Assembly (NCBI GenBank): GCA_002343685.1 | Contig: DDRS01000020.1 | Coordinates: 1-64,000 of the forward strand | Origin: Thiobacillus denitrificans | Lineage (GTDB): Bacteria > Pseudomonadota > Gammaproteobacteria > Burkholderiales > Thiobacillaceae | Direction of reading: 5' to 3' | DNA: 64,000 bases | Shown: positions 27,316 to 36,923 of the stretch, one piece after another | Position numbering within the stretch: position 1 is the stretch's first letter | Layout: every line of letters begins with the position of its first letter | Notes under the pieces: model-generated | The model's input: the letters and a program-made list of their open reading frames with translations, nothing else | Databases searched by the model: none | What the model was told of the DNA's origin: nothing | Made by a program: the position numbers and the translations under genes

Positions 27316-28170
27316 ATGAGCGCACGTATCCTCGACGGCAAGGCCATGGCCGACACCATCCTCGCAGTGGTCCACGACAAGGTGGCCGAACGCGAGGCGC
27401 AGGGCAAACGCCGTCCCGGCCTGGCAGTGATCCTGGTCGGCGACGACGCCGCTTCGGCGGTGTACGTGCGCAACAAGAAGCGCGCCTGCGAGCGGGCCGC
27501 CGTCAACAGCGTGTCGCACGATCTGCCCAGCGCCACCACCCAGGACCAGCTGCTGGCGCTGATCGACACGCTGAACGCCGACCCGGCCATCGACGGCATC
27601 CTGGTGCAACTGCCGCTGCCGGCGCACATCGATGCCGAGACGGTGATCGAGCGCATCCGCCCGGACAAGGACGTCGACGGATTCCATCCCTACAACATCG
27701 GCCGGCTGGCGGTGAAGATGCCGACGCTGCGTCCGTCCACGCCGCGCGGCATCATGACGCTGCTGCGTGCCACTGGCGAGGAGTTGCGCGGCAAGAACGC
27801 CGTGATGGTCGGCGCCTCCAACATTGTCGGCCGGCCGATGAGCCTGGAGCTGCTACTGGCGGGCTGCACCATCACCGTGTGCCACAGCGCCACCCGTGAC
27901 CTGGAAAGCTTCGTGCGCTCGGCCGAGGTGCTGGTGGTGGGGGTGGGGCGGCCACGCATGATCCCGGGCGACTGGGTTCGCGAAGGCGCGATCGTGATCG
28001 ACGTCGGCATCAACCGCCTGCCCGACGGCAAGCTGGTCGGTGACGTCGATTTCGATGCGGCAGTCGAACGTGCCAGCTGGATCACCCCGGTGCCCGGCGG
28101 TGTGGGACCGATGACCGTCGCGACCCTGCTGGAAAACACGCTCGAAGCGGCGCTGATGCATAACCCCTGA
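27316..28170 (+). CDS. folD: Methylenetetrahydrofolate dehydrogenase/cyclohydrolase FolD
   Basis: 284 residues from the ATG at 27316 (MSARILDGKAMADTIL). Catalytic YVRNKKRACE with the active-site Lys, RPDKDVDGFHPYNIGRL, the NADP-binding VGASNIVGRPMSLELLLAG, and PVPGGVGPMTVATLLENT at the end. It interconverts methylene-, methenyl- and formyl-tetrahydrofolate. Formate released by FmdA would enter one-carbon metabolism through formyl-THF, but the adjacency is not close enough to imply regulation. Confidence 0.97.
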   Translation: MSARILDGKAMADTILAVVHDKVAEREAQGKRRPGLAVILVGDDAASAVYVRNKKRACERAAVNSVSHDLPSATTQDQLLALIDTLNADPAIDGILVQLPLPAHIDAETVIERIRPDKDVDGFHPYNIGRLAVKMPTLRPSTPRGIMTLLRATGEELRGKNAVMVGASNIVGRPMSLELLLAGCTITVCHSATRDLESFVRSAEVLVVGVGRPRMIPGDWVREGAIVIDVGINRLPDGKLVGDVDFDAAVERASWITPVPGGVGPMTVATLLENTLEAALMHNP

Positions 28171-28176
28171 AGGGGA

Positions 28177-28935
28177 TTAGCCCTGGTGTAGCGCCCTTAA
28201 ATACGCTACATCGACGAACGGCCGGCCGAGTTCGGCCCCGGCGAGTCGCTGGTTCGGCGCACCGGGTTCGCCGAGATCGGAGAGCACGACGGCCGCGCCG
28301 GTGAAATCGTGATCCAGCGTGTAGTCGTTGACCGTCACCAGCGTTTTCAGGCCGGCGCCCAGGCTCGCGCGCAGGCCATTCTCCGAATCCTCGAACGCCA
28401 GACAGTCGGCGGCAGCGAGGCCCATTTTCTCCAGCGCGTAGTGATAGATATCGGGCGCGGGTTTCTTCGCCGGCACGATGTCGCCCGCCGCGATCACTTC
28501 GAACCAGTCCTGGGTGCCTGCGCCCAGGCTATGTTCCAGCAGTACGGTGACGTTTTCCGGCGTCGTGGTGGTGGCGATCGCCAGGCGCAGGCCGGCGGCG
28601 CGCGCCTCGACCAGCAGACGCTTGACGCCGGGGCGCATGGGAATGCCGCCTTGCGCGGCCAGCGCGCTGTAAATACGGGTCTTGGCCTTGTGCAGTTCGG
28701 CCACCAGTTCGTCGAAATTATCCGGCTTCCTATAGTCCGGCCGATAGTGGTCGATATAGTGCTTCATCCGCTCCTTGCCGCCGGTGACGGCAAGCAGTTT
28801 GCCGTAGAGGGCGACGTCCCAGTGCCAGTCGAGACCGGCGTCGGCAAAGGCTTGATTGAAGGCGGGCCGGTGGCCGTCGCGCTCGGTGTCGGCAAGCGTG
28901 CCGTCCACGTCGAAGAGTAGGGCGTGTAGTGTCAT
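28177..28935 (-). CDS. HAD-superfamily phosphatase, CbbY-like
   Basis: 252 residues. HAD motif I FDVDGTLADTE, motif II ATTTTPENV, motif III KKPAPDIY and motif IV AFEDSENGL. The helical cap is of the CbbY/beta-phosphoglucomutase type (subclass I). CbbY dephosphorylates xylulose-1,5-bisphosphate in autotrophs with RuBisCO; no Calvin-cycle gene is in the window to support that specific role. Convergent with folD. Confidence 0.85.
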   Translation of the reverse strand: MTLHALLFDVDGTLADTERDGHRPAFNQAFADAGLDWHWDVALYGKLLAVTGGKERMKHYIDHYRPDYRKPDNFDELVAELHKAKTRIYSALAAQGGIPMRPGVKRLLVEARAAGLRLAIATTTTPENVTVLLEHSLGAGTQDWFEVIAAGDIVPAKKPAPDIYHYALEKMGLAAADCLAFEDSENGLRASLGAGLKTLVTVNDYTLDHDFTGAAVVLSDLGEPGAPNQRLAGAELGRPFVDVAYLRALHQG

Positions 28936-29026
28936 ATGGGTTGCGGCGCGTAAGCGATTCTGATATTAAGTCAGGTTGGGCTTGGCCCGGATTAGACCGA
29001 AATTTTCAAAGAGAACAGAGAACGAG

Positions 29027-29446
29027 ATGGCTGAAACTTTGATGCGCTTCGAGCCTTACAAGGCCAAAAAGGGCGAAGAATACATGAATGCGAAACAGCT
29101 CGCGCATTTTCGCAAAATGCTCGAGGCCTGGAAAGCCGAGCTGTCGCAGGATATCGATACCACCCTGCATTCCATGCAGGACGAGCAGACGGTTTTCGCC
29201 GACCCCAACGACCGCGCCACCCAGGAATCCGACATGGCGCTGGAACTGCGCAACCGCGACCGGGAGCGTAAGCTGATCAAGAAAATCAACGAGACCATCG
29301 CCAAGATCGACGCCGGCGATTACGGCTACTGCGAGTCGTGCGGGGTCGAAATCGGGCTGGAGCGCCTGCAGGCACGCCCGACGGCGACGCTGTGCATCGA
29401 CTGCAAGACGCTCGAGGAAATCCGCGAGCGCCAGGTCGCCAAATAA
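29027..29446 (+). CDS. dksA: RNA-polymerase-binding transcription factor DksA
   Basis: 139 residues from the ATG at 29027. Coiled-coil arms (HFRKMLEAWKAELSQDIDTT and LIKKINETIAKIDAGDYGYC) flank the tip DPNDRATQESD, and a zinc finger is formed by CESC and CIDC. DksA binds the RNA polymerase secondary channel and with ppGpp adjusts rRNA and amino-acid promoters. Confidence 0.95.
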   Translation: MAETLMRFEPYKAKKGEEYMNAKQLAHFRKMLEAWKAELSQDIDTTLHSMQDEQTVFADPNDRATQESDMALELRNRDRERKLIKKINETIAKIDAGDYGYCESCGVEIGLERLQARPTATLCIDCKTLEEIRERQVAK

Positions 29447-29552
29447 CCACAAGAAGAAGTGGCGCCAGGTCGCCTGTTCAGGGCGGCCTGACGTGTAGCA
29501 GAATAAACCGGCGGCGTCCCGTCGCCCCACCAGACTCACTGCGGAGAGAGCC

Positions 29553-29996
29553 ATGGCAGACATCGACGAATTCGACCGTTATTACAACGGGCTGCTTTAC
29601 AGTGTGATGCGCTGGGACCAGTTGACGTCGTTCTGGCAAAAGGTGGATACCGGGGCGGGCTGGTATCTCTATGCGGTGGGGCAGGATGTTCCTGCGGAGC
29701 CGGCTGCTGCCGACAAGGTGCAGCAGTTCATGCGCGAACTGGATGAATTGCTGCGGCGCGAGCATCACGAGGATTACTGCGCGATTGTCTATGCGGACAA
29801 CCTGGATGCGCCCAACTTCATCAAGATCTACGATCCCAACCATCTGGGAAGCTCGTGCGGATCGAGCGCAACCAAGTCATCGATCCTTCCAGGCTGGCTG
29901 ATGAGCCGCACGCCACCGCGGGAACTCGAGATGCGCGGGGTGGTGACCGGCCAGCGCAAACGCTGGTGGCAATCGTTTCTCACCAGTCCGGCATAA
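29553..29996 (+). CDS. Conserved protein of unknown function
   Basis: 147 residues, soluble, acidic N-terminal half (DIDEFDRYYNGLLYSVMRWD), aromatic-rich, ending RGVVTGQRKRWWQSFL. No known domain is recognised. GGAGAGAG before the ATG and a good terminator after the stop support a real gene. It follows dksA by about 100 bases and may be read with it. Confidence 0.6.
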   Translation: MADIDEFDRYYNGLLYSVMRWDQLTSFWQKVDTGAGWYLYAVGQDVPAEPAAADKVQQFMRELDELLRREHHEDYCAIVYADNLDAPNFIKIYDPNHLGSSCGSSATKSSILPGWLMSRTPPRELEMRGVVTGQRKRWWQSFLTSPA

Positions 29997-30027
29997 AAAA
30001 ACCGCGCCCGAGAGCGCGGTTTTTTAA
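29995..30027. terminator. Bidirectional terminator between 29553 gene and small exported protein 1
   Basis: AAAAAACCGCGC CCGAGA GCGCGGTTTTTT: A-tract, GC stem, T-tract. Works for the plus-strand gene ending at 29996 and the minus-strand gene ending at 30039. Near-copies occur at 30492-30523 and 32999-33028. Confidence 0.9.
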
Positions 30028-30038
30028 TCCTTGAAAGA

Positions 30039-30257
30039 TTACTTCGCGGGTGCGGCCGGAGCGGCAGCTTCAGCCTTTTTGGCTTTTTCCGTGTGCTTCT
30101 TGGCGTGCTTCTTGTGGGCTTTCTTGGGGGCTGCAGCAGGCTTTTCGGCAGCGGTGGACGCGCCAGGTGCGGCGGGTGCTGCATCGGCAGCCATGGCGGA
30201 CAGGCTGAAAGCGCCGGCAATCGTAGCGGCAACCAGGGAGGACAGCAGTTTGTTCAT
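30039..30257 (-). CDS. Exported Lys/Ala-rich acid-shock-like protein, copy 1
   Basis: 72 residues. Signal peptide to about residue 23 (cleavage after SAMA), then Ala/Pro-rich spacer and a basic KKAHKKHAKKHTEKAKK segment. It resembles the Asr-type acid-shock proteins in composition (A, K, H, P), though similarity over low-complexity sequence proves little. Gene, leader and terminator are duplicated in tandem at 30537-30770. A CTTACG-N5-CTTACG repeat lies about 80 bases upstream. Confidence 0.75.
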   Translation of the reverse strand: MNKLLSSLVAATIAGAFSLSAMAADAAPAAPGASTAAEKPAAAPKKAHKKHAKKHTEKAKKAEAAAPAAPAK

Positions 30258-30334
30258 GAGTTTCTCCATATGATCAAGTGAAAGATATGCGGCCACTGAT
30301 TGCGACTGCATGGAGGGCACTATGCGGCACCAGA

Positions 30335-30351
30335 CTTACGTGAAGCTTACG
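30335..30351 (-). promoter_or_regulatory. CTTACG-N5-CTTACG direct repeat upstream of copy 1
   Basis: CTTACGTGAAGCTTACG. Two CTTACG hexamers spaced 11 bases centre to centre, the geometry of PmrA/QseB-type OmpR-family operators (CTTAA-type half-sites). A second copy lies at 30848-30864 next to the response-regulator gene. Confidence 0.6.
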
Positions 30352-30491
30352 AATCCGGCCTGGTCACGGTTTTTCTCGTGCCCGTCGACCAGGTAGCGCA
30401 ACGCACTTTGTAGGAAATTGGGTGTAAAGATTTCACCCGTAAATGACGTGGCTGCAGGGCGATGTGATCACGACTCGGCAACCATGGGGAT

Positions 30492-30523
30492 AAAAAAACC
30501 GCGCTCTCGGGCGCGGTTTTTCG
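30492..30523. terminator. Terminator after small exported protein 2
   Basis: AAAAAAACCGCGC TCTCGG GCGCGGTTTTT, just beyond the stop of the minus-strand gene at 30537. It is part of the tandemly duplicated unit. Confidence 0.85.
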
Positions 30524-30536
30524 TGTCCTTGAAGAA

Positions 30537-30770
30537 TTACTTCGCGGACTCGGCCGGAGCGGCTGCGTCCGATTTTTTCTCTTCAGCTTTTTTGGCAGTG
30601 TGCTTCTTGACATGCTTCTTGACGTGCTTCTTGGCCTTGGGCGCGGCAGCGGGCTTTTCTGCGGCAGTGGCGCCAGCAGGTGCGGCGGGCGCTGCATCGG
30701 CAGCCATGGCGGACAGGCTGAAAGCGCCGGCGATCGTAGCGGCAACCAGGGAGGACAGCAGTTTGTTCAT
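30537..30770 (-). CDS. Exported Lys/Ala-rich acid-shock-like protein, copy 2
   Basis: 77 residues. The signal peptide is identical to that of copy 1 (MNKLLSSLVAATIAGAFS), as are the first mature residues. The basic repeat then differs (KKHVKKHVKKHTAKK) and the tail is acidic-basic mixed. Lies divergent from the two-component genes, with a CTTACG direct repeat in between. The divergent position suggests control by that response regulator. Mature function is unknown; acid or metal-cation stress is the reasonable guess. Confidence 0.75.
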   Translation of the reverse strand: MNKLLSSLVAATIAGAFSLSAMAADAAPAAPAGATAAEKPAAAPKAKKHVKKHVKKHTAKKAEEKKSDAAAPAESAK

Positions 30771-30847
30771 GAGTTTCTCCATATGATCAAGTGAAAGATA
30801 TGCGGCCACTGATTGCGACTGCATGGAGCACACTATGCGGTGCGATA

Positions 30848-30864
30848 CTTACGTGAACCTTACG
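30848..30864. promoter_or_regulatory. CTTACG-N5-CTTACG direct repeat in the divergent promoter
   Basis: CTTACGTGAACCTTACG between the small exported protein gene (minus) and the response-regulator gene (plus). Likely operator of the adjacent OmpR-family regulator, allowing autoregulation and co-control of the small proteins. Confidence 0.6.
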
Positions 30865-30940
30865 AATTCGCCGGATCGGAACATTGTTATTCGCGATAGA
30901 CTGAAGGCCGGATGGCCTGAGTTTGTGTCAGACTTCAAAC

Positions 30941-31609
30941 ATGAAAATCCTGCTCGTGGAAGATGATCCGACCCTGGGTGAGGCCGTCATGCTGGCGGTC
31001 CGGCAGGCAGGCTTCGCGGTCGACTGGAGCCGCGATGGGGTGCAGGCCGAGACCGCGCTGAAGACGTATGCCTACGATGCCATGCTGCTCGATCTGGGGC
31101 TGCCGCGACGGGAAGGCCTGGAGGTGTTGCGCAATGCGCGCAAACGCGGCGCAACCCTGCCGGTGATGGTCCTCACCGCACGCGATACGGTGGAGGATCG
31201 CGTCCGCGGTCTCGATGCGGGCGCGGACGATTATCTGCTGAAACCGTTTGCGCTGGATGAATTGCTGGCGCGGCTGCGCGCCTTGTTGCGGCGGGCGCAT
31301 GGCGTGGCCGATACCCAGATTCGCATGGGGCGCTTCTGTTTCGACAGCGTGAAGCGGCAGGCCAGCGTCGACGAGACGCCGTTGGTGTTGTCGGCTCGCG
31401 AGGTGGAGGTGCTCGAAATTCTGCTGAGCCATGCCGGGCGTGTGACGGCCAAGGAGGCGATCGCGGATCGTCTGACGGGATGGGATGACGGCGTAGGCGA
31501 CAACGCGGTGGAAGTCTATATCCATCGCCTGCGCCGCAAGCTCGAGGGTTCCGGCGTGGTGATACGCACACTGCGCGGCCTGGGCTATCTGCTGGAAGCC
31601 GAGCGTTGA
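30941..31609 (+). CDS. OmpR-family response regulator (QseB/PmrA/TctD-like)
   Basis: 222 residues from the ATG at 30941. Receiver with LVEDDPTLGEAV, phospho-Asp about 51 (MLLDLGLPR), VLTARD and LLKPFALDEL. Winged-helix C-terminal domain with LSAREVEVLEILL and NAVEVYIHRLRRKLEGSG. Its stop overlaps the TTG start of the kinase gene. Direct CTTACG repeats upstream are of the type bound by this subfamily. Confidence 0.92.
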   Translation: MKILLVEDDPTLGEAVMLAVRQAGFAVDWSRDGVQAETALKTYAYDAMLLDLGLPRREGLEVLRNARKRGATLPVMVLTARDTVEDRVRGLDAGADDYLLKPFALDELLARLRALLRRAHGVADTQIRMGRFCFDSVKRQASVDETPLVLSAREVEVLEILLSHAGRVTAKEAIADRLTGWDDGVGDNAVEVYIHRLRRKLEGSGVVIRTLRGLGYLLEAER

Positions 31610-33000
31610 ACGGGGAAGGCCAGACAAGCCTGCGGCGGCAGTTGATCGTCCGCATGCTGTCGATGATGCTGCCGCTGTTCATTCTGTTGTGGGTGATCGC
31701 CTATTTCTCCAGCCAGTACTTCATCAATGCGGCGTTTGACCGATCGCTGATCCGGCGTACGTTCGCGCTGGCTGACCGGGTCGAGGTCATGCAGGGGCAG
31801 GTGCAGGTGGACCTGCCGGTTGCCGCGCGCGAATTGCTGGTGTTCGACCAGGAGGATTTGCTGTTCCACAGCATTACCAATCCGGCCGGACGTGTCATCG
31901 ACGGCGAGCAGGACATGCCGCAGCTTCCTGGCCATCAGGATATCCGGCCGGGCCAGTTGATCGTCTATGACGGCATCAAGGACGGCGAGAAGGTCAGGGT
32001 GGCTGCTTTTGGACTCTCGCTCAAAGGCACGAGTGCGCGTGGGACCGCTCTGGTCCAGGTGGGTGAGACGCTGTCGCACCGTTCGGCCATGGCCGAACGC
32101 GCCACGCTGGCGATCGTGATTCCGATGTTGCTGATGACCCTGACTGCGGCGATCGCCATTGCCTATGGCGTGCGGAAGGGGCTCGAGCCGCTGAGCCGGC
32201 TGCGCGACCGGCTGTCGGCGCGGCAGGCGTTCGATCTGAGCCCGGTTCCTCTGGGAGAGACGCCCGCCGAGCTGCGCCCGTTTCTGGATGAAATCAATTC
32301 GCTGCTGCAGCGGCTGTCCGAAGCGGTGGAGTCGCAATCGCGTTTCGTCGCGGACGCCGCGCATCAGCTTCGCACGCCGATCGCGGGCATCCGTGCGCAA
32401 GCCGAGGCGGCGCTGGCCAGCGCGCGGCACGAGGATGCCCAGCATGCGTTGTCGCGTATTGCCCAGTCGACCCAGACCATGGGCGACCTGGTGCAGAAGC
32501 TCCTCATTCTGGCGCGTGTCGATGCGGCGGAAAACACCTTGCGCCTGAATCGGCTGGATGGCGTGGACGTGGTGCGGGAAGTTGCGCGGGAGTGGGTTCC
32601 GCAGGCCTTGGCCAGCGGGGTGGAGATCGGTTTCGACATGAAGGACAGCGAGGCCTGGGTGATGGGCGATGCGCAATTGCTGCGGGAAATGCTCGCCAAC
32701 CTGATCGACAATGCCCTGCGGTATGGCGGCACGCGCATCACGCTGACGGTCCGGCGTTCCGAACAGGGCGTGATCTGGCAGGTGGCGGACAACGGGCCGG
32801 GTATCCCGGAGTCGCAGCGTGCCGCAGCCTTTTCGCCATTCCATCGGCTGTCGGGCAGCGTGGAGGGTGCCGGACTCGGCCTGACCATCGTCCAGCGAAT
32901 CGCCCATTTGCATGGCGCACAGGTGAGCCTGGCAACAGGGGCAGAGGGTGTGGGCCTGGTCGTGAACGTCCTGTTTCCTGCGGCACCCGCACAGGCATAA
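31606..33000 (+). CDS. Sensor histidine kinase (QseC/TctE-like)
   Basis: 464 residues from a TTG overlapping the regulator's stop. First helix about 14-32, periplasmic TctE-type (2CSK_N) sensor domain to about 165, second helix about 168-188, HAMP-like linker, HisKA with DAAHQLRTPIAGI, HATPase with LANLIDNALRYGG, DNGPGIP and GAGLGLTIVQRI. Partner of the preceding regulator. Ligand unknown. Followed immediately by a terminator. Confidence 0.9.
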   Translation: MNGEGQTSLRRQLIVRMLSMMLPLFILLWVIAYFSSQYFINAAFDRSLIRRTFALADRVEVMQGQVQVDLPVAARELLVFDQEDLLFHSITNPAGRVIDGEQDMPQLPGHQDIRPGQLIVYDGIKDGEKVRVAAFGLSLKGTSARGTALVQVGETLSHRSAMAERATLAIVIPMLLMTLTAAIAIAYGVRKGLEPLSRLRDRLSARQAFDLSPVPLGETPAELRPFLDEINSLLQRLSEAVESQSRFVADAAHQLRTPIAGIRAQAEAALASARHEDAQHALSRIAQSTQTMGDLVQKLLILARVDAAENTLRLNRLDGVDVVREVAREWVPQALASGVEIGFDMKDSEAWVMGDAQLLREMLANLIDNALRYGGTRITLTVRRSEQGVIWQVADNGPGIPESQRAAAFSPFHRLSGSVEGAGLGLTIVQRIAHLHGAQVSLATGAEGVGLVVNVLFPAAPAQA

Positions 33001-33028
33001 AAAAACCGCGCCCTTGAGCGCGGTTTCT
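32999..33028. terminator. Terminator after the QseC-like kinase
   Basis: AAAAAACCGCGC CCTTGA GCGCGGTTTCTG, third near-copy of the hairpin at 29995 and 30492. It lies between the kinase gene and convergent pnp. Confidence 0.85.
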
Positions 33029-33048
33029 GTAGCGACACAACAGCGTGG

Positions 33049-35172
<2,124 letters not shown>

Positions 35173-35189
35173 ACGAGTTCCTTTCAAAG

Positions 35190-35222
35190 CAAAAACGCCC
35201 CGCAGAAGCGGGGCGTGCGAAA
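35190..35222 (-). terminator. rpsO terminator upstream of pnp
   Basis: On the minus strand ACGCCCCGC TTCT GCGGGGCGT followed by TTTTGC. It is placed between rpsO and pnp, and would give strong rpsO expression with partial read-through to pnp, as known in enterobacteria. Confidence 0.85.
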
Positions 35223-35296
35223 TTCAGGGGGCAATACGCCCCATCCACTGTGCCGGTGCAGCAGGGTGCCGGATCATCACAGTGGCTCTGCAGGGA

Positions 35297-35566
35297 TTAC
35301 TTGCGCAGACCGAGGCGATCGATCAGGGTCTTGTAGCCTTCGAGGTTGGTGCGCTTCAGGTAGTCGAGCAGCTTGCGGCGGCGGCTCACCATCTTCAGCA
35401 GACCACGACGCGAGTGGTGATCCTTTATGTTGGCCTTGAAATGGCCGGTCAGGTCGTTGATGCGAGCCGTCAGCAGGGCAACCTGCACTTCGGGCGAACC
35501 GGTGTCGGCGGCGGCGCGTTGGTAATCTTGGACGATTTGCGCTTTTTGCGCGGTATTCACAGCCAT
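35297..35566 (-). CDS. rpsO: 30S ribosomal protein S15
   Basis: 89 residues from the ATG at 35566 with AAAGGAGT upstream. Full S15: TGSPEVQVALLTARINDLTGH, HHSRRGLLKMVSRRRKLLDYL. Binds 16S rRNA and the small-subunit platform. Confidence 0.98.
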   Translation of the reverse strand: MAVNTAQKAQIVQDYQRAAADTGSPEVQVALLTARINDLTGHFKANIKDHHSRRGLLKMVSRRRKLLDYLKRTNLEGYKTLIDRLGLRK

Positions 35567-35655
35567 GGTGTACTCCTTTGAAATCGCGTGGCCTGCGGCT
35601 GAGCGGGACACGTTCGGGGGAAACCGCGTATTTTACGTGGAAAGAGGCGTGCAAC

Positions 35656-36552
35656 TCAAGTCTGTTGGGTGGCGATCAGACGTCGCGGCACCAGCTGGCC
35701 ATTGTTGGCGTCGGCGAGGCCGAGGAAGGCGTGCGGCGGCGCATACACGCGCATGAGCCCCGCACGTGCGTCCGGGTGCAGGACGCTGCGTCCCTGGCAC
35801 AAGCTCAAGGCGCCGGCGGCATCGAGCTGGACAGCAGGCAGGTGCATCACCAGGCAGTCTGCGCGTAACAACAGGGCGTGGCGCTGGCTGGCGTCGAGCG
35901 CGTCCAGATTCGTCAGTGCGTGGGCCTGATCCAGACTGAACCCGCCGGCTGCGGTGCGCGTCAGCGCGGTGAGGTGGGCGCCGCATCCCAATGCGGCGCC
36001 GATATCCTGCGCCAGGGTGCGGATATAGGTCCCGGCCGTGCATTGCACATCCAGCACCACGTGCGGCGGGGCGCATTCAATCATCTCCAGCGCACGGATC
36101 GTGACCTTGCGCGGCGGGCGTTCGATTTCGATCCCGGCACGAGCATATTCGTAAAGCGGGCGTCCCCGATGCTTGAGCGCCGAGTGCATGGGCGGGATCT
36201 GCTCGATCTCGCCCAGGAAGCGCGGCAGCACTGCGGCAATGTCGTCACGGCTGACCGTCACCTCGCGGGTGTCGAGCACCTCGCCTTCCGGATCGCCGGT
36301 CGTGGTGGTGACGCCGAGTTGCAGCACGGCGCGATAGCGCTTGTCGGCGTCGAGCAGGTAGGCGGAAAACTTGGTGGCTTCACCGAAACACAGCGGCAGC
36401 AGGCCGTCGGCGAAGGGGTCGAGGGTGCCGGTGTGTCCCGCCTTTTTGGCGTTGAGCAGCCACTTGGCTTTTTGCAGCGCGGCGTTGGAGGTAATGCCGA
36501 CCGGCTTGTTCAGCAGCAGCACGCCATCGACGATCTGGCGGGCGGGTTTCAC
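35656..36552 (-). CDS. truB: tRNA pseudouridine(55) synthase
   Basis: 298 residues. LNKPVGITSN near the start, catalytic Asp in GHTGTLDPFADGLLP, and YEYARAGIEIERPPR and TYIRTLAQDIGAALG further on. The C-terminal extension about 235-298 is a PUA-like domain. Modifies U55 of tRNA. Overlaps rbfA by four bases in the rimP-pnp cluster. Confidence 0.96.
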   Translation of the reverse strand: MKPARQIVDGVLLLNKPVGITSNAALQKAKWLLNAKKAGHTGTLDPFADGLLPLCFGEATKFSAYLLDADKRYRAVLQLGVTTTTGDPEGEVLDTREVTVSRDDIAAVLPRFLGEIEQIPPMHSALKHRGRPLYEYARAGIEIERPPRKVTIRALEMIECAPPHVVLDVQCTAGTYIRTLAQDIGAALGCGAHLTALTRTAAGGFSLDQAHALTNLDALDASQRHALLLRADCLVMHLPAVQLDAAGALSLCQGRSVLHPDARAGLMRVYAPPHAFLGLADANNGQLVPRRLIATQQT

Positions 36553-36923
36553 TCGTCTTTCGGGTGTTTGGCGTCTTCGGCGACGGCCGATTCGATCAGT
36601 TGGGTGAGTTCGATGCCGCGTTCGACCGAGCGGTCGTACACGAAGGTCAGCTTGGGCACCACGCGCAGCTGCATGCGGTGCGACAGCTGCGACCGCAGGA
36701 AGCCGCTGGCGCGCTGCAGTCCCTCCAGGCAGGCGTCATGCTCGGCCTGGCCGCCCAGCGTGGTGAAGTAGACCTTGGCGAACTCCATGTCGCGGTTGAC
36801 CTCCACCTCGGTGATGGTCAGCATGCCGACGCGCGGATCCTTCACTTCCTGCCGGATCAACTCCGGCAGTTCGCGCTGGATCTGGTCGGCGACTCTGCGT
36901 GCCCTCGGGAAATCCTTCGGCAT
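36549..36923 (-). CDS. rbfA: 30S ribosome-binding factor RbfA
   Basis: 124 residues, KH-like fold: RRVADQIQRELPELIRQEVKDPR, MLTITEVEVNRDMEFAKVYF and LTFVYDRSVERG. Needed for 16S 5' end maturation. Start overlaps the infB stop. Confidence 0.95.
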   Translation of the reverse strand: MPKDFPRARRVADQIQRELPELIRQEVKDPRVGMLTITEVEVNRDMEFAKVYFTTLGGQAEHDACLEGLQRASGFLRSQLSHRMQLRVVPKLTFVYDRSVERGIELTQLIESAVAEDAKHPKDE

